The notes under the pieces were generated by a model that was not told the DNA's origin, did not search any database, and worked only from the letters and a program-made list of their open reading frames with translations. The translations under genes were made by a program, and so were the position numbers. Of a DNA stretch of 64,000 bases, positions 1-8,743 are shown in pieces. Origin of the DNA: PALSA-612 sp963776375 (lineage in GTDB: Bacteria; Actinomycetota; Thermoleophilia; Gaiellales; Gaiellaceae); NCBI GenBank assembly GCA_963776375.1, contig CAVZMF010000002.1, forward strand, positions 930,001 through 994,000, read 5' to 3'. The first letter of the stretch is position 1. Each line of letters begins with the position of its first letter.

Positions 1-254
1 TACGTCGTCGCGGCCTCGACTCGGTAGTCGCCCCACATGAACGCCTGGATGACCGGAGGGTCGCTCTCGACTCCGGCGAAGTCCCGGCCACCCTCGAGCG
101 CCGTGAAATCCTTGTCGCGCGGCCCCTTGCGGAGAATGTTGAATCCCAGGAGGTTTCGAGCTCGTTCCTCGGACACGTCGAGCCCGAACAGCACGACGTG
201 CGACCCGGCGATCGCGTTGACCGAAAGTTCGTCGTTCTTCTTGCGCTGGCGCAT
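1..254 (-). CDS. Phospholipase D-like protein, N-terminal part (cut by window edge)
   Basis: The reading frame starts at the ATG at 254 and runs off the left edge after about 84 codons, so only the N-terminus is visible. A good ribosome site (AGAGGAG) lies about 6 bases upstream. The visible segment has the pattern VNAIAGSHVVLFGLDVSEE followed by a LLGF motif, which I associate with the N-terminal strand region of a bacterial family annotated as phospholipase D-like. The catalytic HKD motifs would lie outside the window, so the assignment is tentative. It begins 31 bases after the MBL hydrolase gene and is read the same way, so it is probably the last visible gene of the CHAT operon. In that setting it could be a membrane- or nucleic-acid-cleaving effector; that is inference. 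Confidence 0.5.
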   Translation of the reverse strand, partial: MRQRKKNDELSVNAIAGSHVVLFGLDVSEERARNLLGFNILRKGPRDKDFTALEGGRDFAGVESDPPVIQAFMWGDYRVEAATT

Positions 255-285
255 GTCGAACTCCTCTGTCGGCTCTTGTCAGTGA

Positions 286-1341
286 TCAGAATTCGAAGAC
301 GAGGTTGCCGTCGTCCGCGGGATAGTGGGTCCTGCCCGTCAAGGCCTTGTCGGTCTCGTACGGCTCGGTCGTGGGCGACCGGTAGTTGAACCAGAGCTCG
401 GCGTCCGGAACGGCCCCGACGGTCTCGATCGTCTCGCGATCGGGGTGGCGGAACCGCGCGCCGTTGGTCGAGACGACGAAGTTGCGGCAACGTGCCCGGC
501 GCAGCATCGGCGCATCGGTGTTGTTGCGGCTGCCGTGGTGCGAGATCTTCCACGCATCGAGATCCACGGCGCGGTCGAGTGCGCGCTCGGCGCGCAACCG
601 GTCCAGCGACCGGCTGATCACGGCGGGGAACGCATCGGCCGAGAGCAGGACTGCCGCGTCGCCGTATTCCACGAGGAACGCGATCGAGCTGCCGTTCGCC
701 TCGGACGAATCGTCACCGCCGAGCTGAGCCGGCGGTGCCAGGACGGTGCGCTTCTTCAGGGCCTCGAGCGTCTTTTCCCTGTCCCCGGGCTCGAATCCGG
801 CCAGGCGGACCGCCTTGTCCCATGCTTTGCGCAGCCGATCCAGCTCTCGAACGTACGGGCTGAGCAGGGTGAGCTTCAGTCCGCCGGCGAGCTCGACGGC
901 GGGAAGCGGCTGCCGGTCGTCGTCGTCGATCACGACCGGCCCGCCGTCGAAGGCGGCATTCCAGGGCAGCTTCAGGTCGGCGACCAGCACGCCGAGGATC
1001 TCCCCCTGGACTCCGCCGAGCTGGACGACGCCCTCGACCCGCTTTCGATCGACCGCTTCGTCGAGATGATGGCGACCGTTGAACCAGAAATCGGCGATGT
1101 CGCGGGTGACCCCCGTGTCCTGAACCAGCCGGATGATGCCGTCGATGTGGTCGGCGTCGATGTGGCTGCAGACGACGAGTTCGAACCGTTCGATCCCGGC
1201 CTCGATCACACGGTTGCGGAGGTTCTCGTACGTGTTGTACGGACCACCGTCGATCAGCACCCAGTGGTCGGGGTCGCGCTCGCCGTACGACAACAAGATG
1301 CAGTCGCCACGCTCGGCAGGCAGGAACTCGATGCGCAACAT
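286..1341 (-). CDS. MBL-fold metallo-hydrolase (ComEC/Rec2-like), CHAT partner 1
   Basis: A 351-aa metallo-beta-lactamase-fold hydrolase. The metal-binding signature HIDADH is at residues 60-65, and later ligands are visible as an LLSADAF strand and an SHHGS motif. The general layout is that of ComEC/Rec2-type MBL proteins, which cleave phosphodiester or related bonds, but the substrate is unknown. There is no signal peptide, so it is probably cytoplasmic. The start is the ATG at 1341, which shares one base with the stop of the upstream CHAT protease (TGATG); reading further upstream would run into that gene. The beginning (MLRIEFLPAERGD) matches the beginning of the second MBL protein at 17764, which is also directly downstream of a CHAT gene. 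The pair therefore looks like a conserved two-gene module. Confidence 0.85.
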   Translation of the reverse strand: MLRIEFLPAERGDCILLSYGERDPDHWVLIDGGPYNTYENLRNRVIEAGIERFELVVCSHIDADHIDGIIRLVQDTGVTRDIADFWFNGRHHLDEAVDRKRVEGVVQLGGVQGEILGVLVADLKLPWNAAFDGGPVVIDDDDRQPLPAVELAGGLKLTLLSPYVRELDRLRKAWDKAVRLAGFEPGDREKTLEALKKRTVLAPPAQLGGDDSSEANGSSIAFLVEYGDAAVLLSADAFPAVISRSLDRLRAERALDRAVDLDAWKISHHGSRNNTDAPMLRRARCRNFVVSTNGARFRHPDRETIETVGAVPDAELWFNYRSPTTEPYETDKALTGRTHYPADDGNLVFEF

Positions 1342-3386
1342 CAGGCCGACTTTCGGGTCGGAAGCAGCCAACCGCCGTCGCCCAGTGCAACGAGTGCGAG
1401 TGCGACGAGGTTGCCCTCGGCGACGAGCTGACACCGTGCGGCTCGGATGGCCTCGCCCAGCGGGACGCCGTCGGCGTCGATGTCGTGGGCGTGGGCCGTC
1501 TTCGCCTTGTGAGCGCCGTTGGTGTGCGTGGCGAACACCGATCTGATGATGGCGGCGCCCACGTGCTCGGCTGCTGCGGCGATGACCGGCATTCGAGTCC
1601 CGAGGACGACGGACGCGCCGCTGGCGAGGAACCTGCTCGTCATCGTCCGGTGGGCGAGCGCCGCGTCGGCGGTCTGGCACCCGAGGAGAAGCACGACCGG
1701 GCCTGGCCGATCGTCTGTGCGAGGCGGGAAGCAGACGTACTGGGGAGAGATGTCGACGCGCTCGAGCGTCTGATCGCCGATCTCCATCCGGGATTCGCCT
1801 CCGGTCTGGTCGACGTGGGGCATGGCGATCAGCATCGGCGGCGGGTTCTGGCCGCTCACGGCCTGCGACCACTCGACCCAGTTGTCGGCGACGAGCACAC
1901 GGAGCGGAGCCTGCTTGAGGGCGGCCTTCAGCTCGTCGAGTCCCCCCTCCACCCGCTCGCTCTTGGCGACCAGAGCGGAGTCGAGTGGCGTGAGGATCGG
2001 CCGGCCGCCGTTCGTCGGCGCAGCGAGACGCAGTGGCGCCGCACCGCTGCGGTCAGGCTCCAGAACGCGCCGTTCGATGACCCGTCGCAACCCCCAGAAC
2101 CCCATCGGACAGATGAAGCCGGTCGAGCCCCCGTCACTGCAGCTCTTGCACGAGCCCGTGCGAAGCGCCTCGCGGGCGCCGGGACACAGGACCGAGTCGG
2201 TGAGGTGTGGCGTGGGCGCGTCGTAGAAGAGCTCCAGCGGCACGTCGAGCTTGGGATCGCGAACGACGAGCTGGATCGGGCCGGCCCCCCCGAACGCATC
2301 GCGCAGGTCTGCGGGCAGCCGCTCGAAGAGGTCGTCTCGCAATGCCACCCCTGCGCGCGCGATCTTGCGGAGCACGTCGACCGTCTCGGGATCGTCCAGA
2401 TCGTGCTTGTCCAGCCAGAGTCCCTGCAAATCCATCTCGAGGTCCTCGAACAGGCTCTTCGACGCCTCCTCCAGATCGCCGCTGCCGCTGAGATCGAAGC
2501 CGTCGTCGGTCGGAACGGCCGCGACGACCCGTTCGGTGTCGGCCACGAGCGTGGGCATCGGGTCACCGTGTCTCGGCCAGAGAGACGCATCGATCAGGAG
2601 AGCGAGCGGCGCCTCGGGCTCGGCGTCGGTGGTTTCGCCGATCAGGGTCGCCGTCTGTACGAGGCTGGTCTTCGAGAAGACCATGATCGTCAGGCGCACG
2701 ATTCCCTCGGGTGGAACACCCAGGTCGAGCACGCAGTCGCTGCTCGCCCCCCGCTCGGGAACGAAGAGCTGCCCCTCGACCGTGATCCAAGGAGCCACGA
2801 CGGTGACCTTGAGCAGCTCCGCCGAGATCTGCTCTGGCGGCACGGCCGTCTCCGCCGTCAGGAGCCCGGCCTGGTGCGGTCCGATGCTGATCGTCAACGT
2901 ATGCGCCCGGCCCGGGGCGAACGACTCCGTGCGCAGCTCGGGGTCGGCGCCCGGAGCCTCGACCTTGGCGCGGAGGAATCGGGCCTCGTCCTGCGCTGCG
3001 TCCTCGCCGCGCGTCAGCGAATGCTCGGGGTCGCCGACCAGGCCGGCGAACGACCCGTTCTCGACGACGACGAGGACGCGGTCGCGTGACCGCCACGCCC
3101 GCCAGCAGGCCTCCCCGAAGCCCTGGGCGGTCCGCTCGAGCGTCAGCGCAGGAGTCAGGATCTGGGGGAGGAGCCCGATCGGCGCGGCGTCGGCCTCGAC
3201 GAGGTGCCCGACGGTGTAGGCGTCGGCGATCGACCAGGTGGTGTGCTCGGAGTCCTGGAACTCGACGACGACCCATCGCACCCCGTCCCCCAGACTCGGG
3301 CGGATCTCGCCGACCGTCGCCGTCGCCGCCACCTTCACGAACGACGGTTCGAGCTCTTCGAGATGGTAAGGCCGGATCTCGCCCAT
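1341..3386 (-). CDS. CHAT-domain cysteine protease 1
   Basis: A 681-aa soluble protein ending in a CHAT (caspase-like) peptidase domain. The catalytic pair is visible as His524 in an IAMPHVDQ strand and Cys570 in LLLGCQTA. Before it lies a cysteine-rich segment (LCPG, then SCKSC, then ICPMGFW) followed by RRVIERRVL. A very similar segment, with one Cys replaced by His, is present in the CHAT protein at 14711, so it may bind zinc. The N-terminal half is unrecognised and has no transmembrane segment. The start is ATG 3386 (TGATG with the previous stop); GTG 3389 is an equally close alternative. CHAT proteases act in bacterial conflict systems, for example the TPR-CHAT of type III-E CRISPR. The MBL hydrolase downstream is a natural substrate or effector, by inference. 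Confidence 0.8.
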   Translation of the reverse strand: MGEIRPYHLEELEPSFVKVAATATVGEIRPSLGDGVRWVVVEFQDSEHTTWSIADAYTVGHLVEADAAPIGLLPQILTPALTLERTAQGFGEACWRAWRSRDRVLVVVENGSFAGLVGDPEHSLTRGEDAAQDEARFLRAKVEAPGADPELRTESFAPGRAHTLTISIGPHQAGLLTAETAVPPEQISAELLKVTVVAPWITVEGQLFVPERGASSDCVLDLGVPPEGIVRLTIMVFSKTSLVQTATLIGETTDAEPEAPLALLIDASLWPRHGDPMPTLVADTERVVAAVPTDDGFDLSGSGDLEEASKSLFEDLEMDLQGLWLDKHDLDDPETVDVLRKIARAGVALRDDLFERLPADLRDAFGGAGPIQLVVRDPKLDVPLELFYDAPTPHLTDSVLCPGAREALRTGSCKSCSDGGSTGFICPMGFWGLRRVIERRVLEPDRSGAAPLRLAAPTNGGRPILTPLDSALVAKSERVEGGLDELKAALKQAPLRVLVADNWVEWSQAVSGQNPPPMLIAMPHVDQTGGESRMEIGDQTLERVDISPQYVCFPPRTDDRPGPVVLLLGCQTADAALAHRTMTSRFLASGASVVLGTRMPVIAAAAEHVGAAIIRSVFATHTNGAHKAKTAHAHDIDADGVPLGEAIRAARCQLVAEGNLVALALVALGDGGWLLPTRKSA

Positions 3387-6300
3387 CACTCGTCACCGAA
3401 GAGTTCGGGCTCGGACGAGCCGATGTACAGGCGGGGAGCGATCCAGTCGACGTCGCTCTCGGCCACCTCGCGTCGAGCGACCATCATCGCGTGGTCGACC
3501 TGACCATGGCGGAACAGCGTGCGGTAGAAGGCGCTTCCGAACGCGACCGCGGCGGGGGTACGAATCTTCATCGACATCCCGACCACGGCCGGCACGTTTG
3601 CCCTGCGGACAAGGGTCGTGGCCAGGCTGGAGGCTGCCTCACCAGGTCCCGACTCGGCGTCGTCGGCGCTCGAGCACGTGTTCAACACGACCAGCCGGGC
3701 CCGTCTCACGCCTCGTTCCTGCCCGGCGAACAGGTCGGCGAGCTCGTCGCTCTCCATGCGGACCTTGTCCCCGTCGACGTCCTCGAGCCAGATCCTCGAT
3801 CCCCGACCGGTGCGCTCGCCGTGGGCGATGACGTGCACGAAGTCGTAGCCGTGACCGATGCTGGCGCGAAGCGAGTCAGGCGTGGCGTGGTCGAGCACGT
3901 CGACCGAGCCGCGCGCTCGGCCGCGGTATCTCGTCGCGGCCGCTTTCCTGATCGCACCGATCTCCTCGTCCGCACCTACGACGGGGGGGAGATCGTTGGG
4001 AGCGGCCACGGCGACCAGGACCCGCACGGGGAAGTGGACGGAGTCGACGTCAGGCCGTTCGTGGTCGGACGAGCCGTTGCTCGGCGGGCGAAGGTCGCGC
4101 ACCGTGCTGGTTCGCGCCCGGCTGATCAGCACACCGGACGCCGTGCGCAGCGCCTCCCACGGCAGGACGTCCAGCTCGCCGTCGAGTCCGCGAAGCCGGA
4201 GACGGATGTCGCGCGAGCCGAGCCCTTCCCCTTCCAGGGCCCGGGACGCGGTGTGCGAGAACAGCCCGTCGTACAGCACGTCGCCGACCTCACCGACGAG
4301 CTCGGAGCTCTTTTCCGATCGCAGCCGATCCCAGAGCTCCATCGCGCAGGGCCGATCGATGACGCGAACGCTCGTCTCCGTCGTCGATCCCGAGAAGGCG
4401 ACCACCGTGCGGCCCTCCTCGCTCGGTTGCAGGCTCAGCTCGACGTCGACGAGCTTCTTGCGCCCGAGCCGGCGGATGGTGCGCACGACGAAGAAACCGC
4501 TGAGCGCGGCGACCAGCGCAACAGCCAGCAAGGCTGCGACCCACTTCGCGTTCGTCTCCTGAAACCACTGCGCGAGCGTGCGGGATCGAACCGACAGGGT
4601 CACCTCTAGCGGGCGGTCGCTCAGGTTCAGGTGAGGGTCGAGCGCCGTGATCCGCAGATCGGTGGTCTGTCCTCGCCCCGTCGTCAGGTAGAACAAACGG
4701 CTGTCGAGGGTCGGGTTGCCGCTTCCGTCTTCGACGATGAAGCGGAAGAGATCACTGTTACCGAGGCTGCGCACGGCCAGCCCTAATTCGAGATTGCGGG
4801 TCGTATGGGGGAACCGGATCGTGCGCCCGCACCCCTTTCGGCATCCGCCGGTGGGGCTCCAGGTGTCGCTGAACCCCGCGACCGAGTCGACCCTGACGGG
4901 GACGGCGCCTTTCGTCGGGACGTGGGCAGGGCGGTGAACGTAGATCCCGCCGCTGGTCCCCACCAGCAGCGCCGCATTGCCCTGGGTACCTACTGTTGCG
5001 ACTGCGTTCACCCGGTTCGCGTGGAAGTACGTACTGCTGTCGAACCTGGCGACGACGATCATGGGGACGTGCTCGAAGGCCCCACCGAACGCGATGAGGT
5101 CGAGGCCGTGATCCGCGCCGGCCCAGACGAGCCGGGTGCGGTGGCTGCCCTTCGCCTGCCTGCCGACGCTCCCGTCGAACCCCATCACGCGGACCGCGTC
5201 GTTGGTGTCGTCCGTGGCCCGACGCTGGAAGCGCAGCTCGCCGTCCGCGCACTCGCTGTCGGCTGGATCAGCGGCGGTGTCGTACGGCCGCACGTCGTAG
5301 ATGGCGTGTGACGTCACGACCACGAACGAGTCGGGCCCAGTGCCGGCACCCGATCGCACGATCGCGTCCGGCGACGGGGGGTCGCCGCACCACCCTGGCG
5401 CCGGGCTGCCGACCTCACGCAAGCTGTCCCCGCTTTTCAGGTCCTCGCCGCTCGTGCCGACCCAGGCCCGCTGGTGGACTCCCCATTTCGCCGGGACTCC
5501 CCAGATCGCCGTCACATCGGCGGTGTCGAAGCCCTTGACAGGCTCGAGCTTCTTGGGGGGTTTCCCTTGCTTGTAGTCGTACGGTGCGGAGAAGAGCCCG
5601 TGGGGTGTGCCCACGTACAGGCGATCGCCCACGACCTCCACGGCCGAGACTCGCTCCTCGTTGATTTCGGGTGCGGGGACCTCGACAGTCGTGCGGCCGT
5701 CCTTGTTCAGGCGCCAGAGCCCGTTCGACGGGGCGACGAACGCCGAACCGTCCGGTAGCACGCTGCTGAGACGCAGAGTGACCTTGAATAGCTTCGGCCT
5801 GTTCCGCGGCGCTGGCTGCTGCCAGTCATCCAACCTTCCGGTGTGAGAGTTCCAGTGCCCTACCTTGAGCCCTCCCGGTAGCAGGGAGACCACGACCCGT
5901 GAGTTGCGCGCTGTCATCGCCGTGACCTCCGGGGTCGGGTCGTCCCCCCCGGCAACGTCGGCCGGCGACCAGGTGTCGACCCAGACGGGCTTGAGCCCAT
6001 ACGGCTTCGCAACCCAGATCTCGCCTCCCGAAGCGACCGGGGCCATGGTCACGACCGGGGCGTCTTCCTTGTCGACGGGTGAGGGACTCGAGATACTCGG
6101 CCCCGTGGATCGACCGAGACTCAGTCGGGCCACTCCCGCGGACGACCCAACCAGGATGTCGTTCAAGAAGGAATAGACCGACAACACGCTGAACGGCCCG
6201 TTGCCGGGCAGAGTCAGGTCGGAAGCCTGCCGGCGGTCAGTCCCTCCTGACTCATCGTGCACTCGCTTCGGGGTCTGCGGATGGCCCGCCCCTCGGAACT

Positions 6301-7126
6301 CCTCGTGCACTCGGGCGTCCACCCCCATCCAGAGCACGCCGTCGTCACCGCCGAGCCACATGCCGCCGGTCGCGTCCGGTGTCATGAGCGAGTCCCCCGC
6401 TGCACCTCGGACGGGGGGCCACCCGGGCGGCAAGGGTCTGACCGTGGTCTGGTTGGTGTCGGGCCTGAAGATCCTCAGTTCTGGCTTCTTGTGGTCGAGG
6501 GTCATAGCCCAGATCCGGCGGCCCGTACTGTCCTGAGCGACGGCGACGACGTCGATCGGCTTGCGCTTGTCATTGAGTTGGCTCCATCGCCACGCATTTG
6601 GCTGCCAGGGCGTGCCCGACTTCCGGCGACGCTCAAGGATCCAGATGCCACGGTCGCCGAAACCGACGAGGTATTTGGCGATCTTGTTCGGACCGTTTAC
6701 CACCGTCAATCCTGTGATCTCGCTGGGGCAGTCGTCGTGGTTGCCGCAGCGCAGCTCGACCCACTTCCCGCGAGCCTCGCGTCGCCACAACACGCCCTCT
6801 GACGCGATGGTCAACATCTCACCCTTCTTCCCGTGCGCGAAGGCGACCGCCTCGACCGCGTCTATCGGACGATCGAGCCGTCCGCCGATCTTCTCCCGCG
6901 GCCAGTGCTGCCAATCCGTCGAGGTGGTGTCTGACGGATTGAAGAACAACCCGGCCCTCGTCGCCAGCCAGACACCATTGTCGTCGGTTGCGACCGCCCT
7001 GATGGCCGGGGCCGCCGCTGCCGCGGCCGTCGATCCGCACAACAGGGCGCACGTCACCGAAAGCGCCCCCACGAGCCCGATCGCCGTCACGTGAGAGTGG
7101 GTCCTTCCCGGAGGAAAGCGCATCAT
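3386..7126 (-). CDS. Transmembrane beta-propeller sensor fused to a CHAT protease
   Basis: A 1246-aa protein with an unusual architecture. Residues 1 to about 38 are a signal peptide with a long hydrophobic and alanine-rich stretch. Roughly residues 40-770 contain repeated GVWLAT/GGMWLGGDDG-type blades of a beta-propeller like the extracellular sensors of hybrid histidine kinases. Next comes a Y_Y_Y-like domain (about 775-855) and one transmembrane helix (about 862-880). The cytoplasmic C-terminus is a CHAT protease with His1102 (HVIAHGE) and Cys1151 (LNTCSSAD). The order propeller, Y_Y_Y, helix is that of many sensor kinases, but the kinase is replaced by a protease. It would sense something outside the cell and trigger proteolysis inside. 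The start is ATG 7126, overlapping the P450 stop by four bases. Domain calls are by eye; the catalytic dyad is clear. Confidence 0.8.
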   Translation of the reverse strand: MMRFPPGRTHSHVTAIGLVGALSVTCALLCGSTAAAAAAPAIRAVATDDNGVWLATRAGLFFNPSDTTSTDWQHWPREKIGGRLDRPIDAVEAVAFAHGKKGEMLTIASEGVLWRREARGKWVELRCGNHDDCPSEITGLTVVNGPNKIAKYLVGFGDRGIWILERRRKSGTPWQPNAWRWSQLNDKRKPIDVVAVAQDSTGRRIWAMTLDHKKPELRIFRPDTNQTTVRPLPPGWPPVRGAAGDSLMTPDATGGMWLGGDDGVLWMGVDARVHEEFRGAGHPQTPKRVHDESGGTDRRQASDLTLPGNGPFSVLSVYSFLNDILVGSSAGVARLSLGRSTGPSISSPSPVDKEDAPVVTMAPVASGGEIWVAKPYGLKPVWVDTWSPADVAGGDDPTPEVTAMTARNSRVVVSLLPGGLKVGHWNSHTGRLDDWQQPAPRNRPKLFKVTLRLSSVLPDGSAFVAPSNGLWRLNKDGRTTVEVPAPEINEERVSAVEVVGDRLYVGTPHGLFSAPYDYKQGKPPKKLEPVKGFDTADVTAIWGVPAKWGVHQRAWVGTSGEDLKSGDSLREVGSPAPGWCGDPPSPDAIVRSGAGTGPDSFVVVTSHAIYDVRPYDTAADPADSECADGELRFQRRATDDTNDAVRVMGFDGSVGRQAKGSHRTRLVWAGADHGLDLIAFGGAFEHVPMIVVARFDSSTYFHANRVNAVATVGTQGNAALLVGTSGGIYVHRPAHVPTKGAVPVRVDSVAGFSDTWSPTGGCRKGCGRTIRFPHTTRNLELGLAVRSLGNSDLFRFIVEDGSGNPTLDSRLFYLTTGRGQTTDLRITALDPHLNLSDRPLEVTLSVRSRTLAQWFQETNAKWVAALLAVALVAALSGFFVVRTIRRLGRKKLVDVELSLQPSEEGRTVVAFSGSTTETSVRVIDRPCAMELWDRLRSEKSSELVGEVGDVLYDGLFSHTASRALEGEGLGSRDIRLRLRGLDGELDVLPWEALRTASGVLISRARTSTVRDLRPPSNGSSDHERPDVDSVHFPVRVLVAVAAPNDLPPVVGADEEIGAIRKAAATRYRGRARGSVDVLDHATPDSLRASIGHGYDFVHVIAHGERTGRGSRIWLEDVDGDKVRMESDELADLFAGQERGVRRARLVVLNTCSSADDAESGPGEAASSLATTLVRRANVPAVVGMSMKIRTPAAVAFGSAFYRTLFRHGQVDHAMMVARREVAESDVDWIAPRLYIGSSEPELFGDE

Positions 7127-8457
7127 CCCGAAGCGTCGTACTCGAGGACGAAACGCTCGGGGAACGGCCCGCCCCTGGTGTCGACCTGCCCCTCGAGCCC
7201 GTCCGCCCGCCGCAGACCCTCCCTCCGCAGCAACGCGCCGACGATGGCAGAGACCTCCACCTTGCTGATGGCGTAGCAGAGGCACAGGTGATGGCCGTAG
7301 CCCCAGTGCAGGCTCAGATGACGCTCGGGCCGATCGAGCCGGAACGACTCGGGATCCTCCAACTCTTCTTCGTCGAACCCCGCAGAGCCGATCGCGGCGT
7401 AGACCGTGGTCCCGGCCGGGATCCGCGTCTCGCGATCCGTGCCGGACGCAAGCGTGTAGTCGTCTTCGCAATAGCGGACGAGGAACGGGAAGATCGGGTT
7501 CAGCCGCAGCGCCTCCCAGAGATAGCGGTCGAGGAGCGTGTCGTCGTCAGCCCGGGCGGCAGCCTGAGCAGCCGCGAGCTGCTCCGGCCGGCGCAGCAAC
7601 TCGTCGAGAACGAGAACCGATGCGGCCGAGGTGGTCTCCACGCCGCCGACGAGCAGGAAGATCACGTTCGCCCGCACCCGCTCGTCGTCGAAGCCGATCG
7701 CATCCGGAAAGCTCGTCGCCAGCAGCCTTGCCAGGACGTCGTCGCCGTTCGGGCCGGCGGCGCGGCGCTGCGCGATGAGACCGCCAACGTGCTCTTTCAT
7801 CTCCCGACCGACCTGGACGGAGGCCTCGTGGAGAGCCGGGTCGTCGGCCAGGTTGGCGAACATGTCGAGGTTCGCGGTCCGCGACCAGCGCATCATCGTC
7901 TCGACGTCCGGTCCGGGCACCCCGAAATACTCTCCGCACACCTCGATGGGCACCTTGCGCGTCAGCCCGGTCACGACCTCGAGGCGTCCATCCCCGTCCG
8001 TGACCGCCTCTCGAGCCAGTCGTCTCGAGATCGTCGCGACCGTGGGCAGATCGTCGCGGCGCAACATGACCTTCATCACCGACTTGTCGCGCTCGTTGAA
8101 CACCGTGGCGTCCCGCGAGAGCATGAACGGGCCTACGCATTCGTCGATCTTCGGGGCGTAGAGACGGACCGAGAAAACCGTCTCCTGCGACAGAACCTCC
8201 TGGACATCGGCGAACCGGGTGACGATCACGGGCCCGGGCGTCTGCAGGATCGGGCGGGACCCGCGAAGCTCGGCGAAGAAGGCGCGACCGGATGCGCCGA
8301 TCCAGGTGTGCACGAGATCGACCCGGTCGGACTCGCTCGTCGCGTCGAAGTCGTCGAGGAAGCTCAACGCTCGATCCGACTCGATCCTCTTGGCGCCATC
8401 AACCCCCCTGGAGAACGGCGAACGAGAACCCCCCGTTGACGACCGTCCGATCGGCAA
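7123..8457 (-). CDS. Cytochrome P450
   Basis: A 444-aa soluble bacterial P450 monooxygenase. The I-helix motif GGVETT is at 271-276, the ExxR motif (EALR) at 315-318, and the heme-ligand loop HWGYGHHLCLC places the thiolate at Cys392. The usual Phe before the loop is Trp or His here, and the usual Gly after the Cys is Leu, so the heme pocket is atypical. No ferredoxin or reductase gene is seen nearby. The start at ATG 8457 overlaps the upstream gene by 59 bases; TTG 8367 is a later alternative. The stop overlaps the start of the propeller-CHAT gene by four bases (ATGA), so the enzyme is co-translated with the protease genes. The substrate is unknown. The sequence does not show whether it makes a ligand, modifies a lipid, or supplies oxidative chemistry with the DyP peroxidase. 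Confidence 0.88.
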   Translation of the reverse strand: MPIGRSSTGGSRSPFSRGVDGAKRIESDRALSFLDDFDATSESDRVDLVHTWIGASGRAFFAELRGSRPILQTPGPVIVTRFADVQEVLSQETVFSVRLYAPKIDECVGPFMLSRDATVFNERDKSVMKVMLRRDDLPTVATISRRLAREAVTDGDGRLEVVTGLTRKVPIEVCGEYFGVPGPDVETMMRWSRTANLDMFANLADDPALHEASVQVGREMKEHVGGLIAQRRAAGPNGDDVLARLLATSFPDAIGFDDERVRANVIFLLVGGVETTSAASVLVLDELLRRPEQLAAAQAAARADDDTLLDRYLWEALRLNPIFPFLVRYCEDDYTLASGTDRETRIPAGTTVYAAIGSAGFDEEELEDPESFRLDRPERHLSLHWGYGHHLCLCYAISKVEVSAIVGALLRREGLRRADGLEGQVDTRGGPFPERFVLEYDASG

Positions 8458-8743
8458 TCGTCTCCCACAGATAGACGACGAATCCCTTCTCGCTGACGTT
8501 GCCGTAGTTCGCCGCGACGAGCTGGGTTTGCTGCAGGCTGCGTTCCGCCGTGACCAGCACGCCGTACGGGCCCTCTACCGGTTCGGCGAAGACGATCTCG
8601 ATCATGCCGACCGGAACCCTGATCGGAGGATCGAAGCCGGCAACGGGCATCACCTCCCAGTTCGTCGTGCCGGAGATCCGCTTGTACGCCCCGCCGCTGA
8701 ACTCGACGGCTCCAAAGTGAGTGATCATGCTCTCCCCCGTCAT
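8399..8743 (-). CDS. Unrecognised 114-aa protein in the CHAT operon
   Basis: I do not recognise this small protein. It starts at ATG 8743 (MTGESMITHFGAVEFSGG), overlapping the DyP peroxidase stop by four bases, and ends in the N-terminal part of the P450 frame. The sequence alternates short hydrophobic strands with glycines and looks like an all-beta protein. There is no signal peptide or membrane segment and no evident catalytic motif. Position and tight overlap on both sides show it belongs to the operon. It could be a binding partner for the peroxidase or the P450, but this rests only on context. Confidence 0.65.
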   Translation of the reverse strand: MTGESMITHFGAVEFSGGAYKRISGTTNWEVMPVAGFDPPIRVPVGMIEIVFAEPVEGPYGVLVTAERSLQQTQLVAANYGNVSEKGFVVYLWETIADRTVVNGGFSFAVLQGG

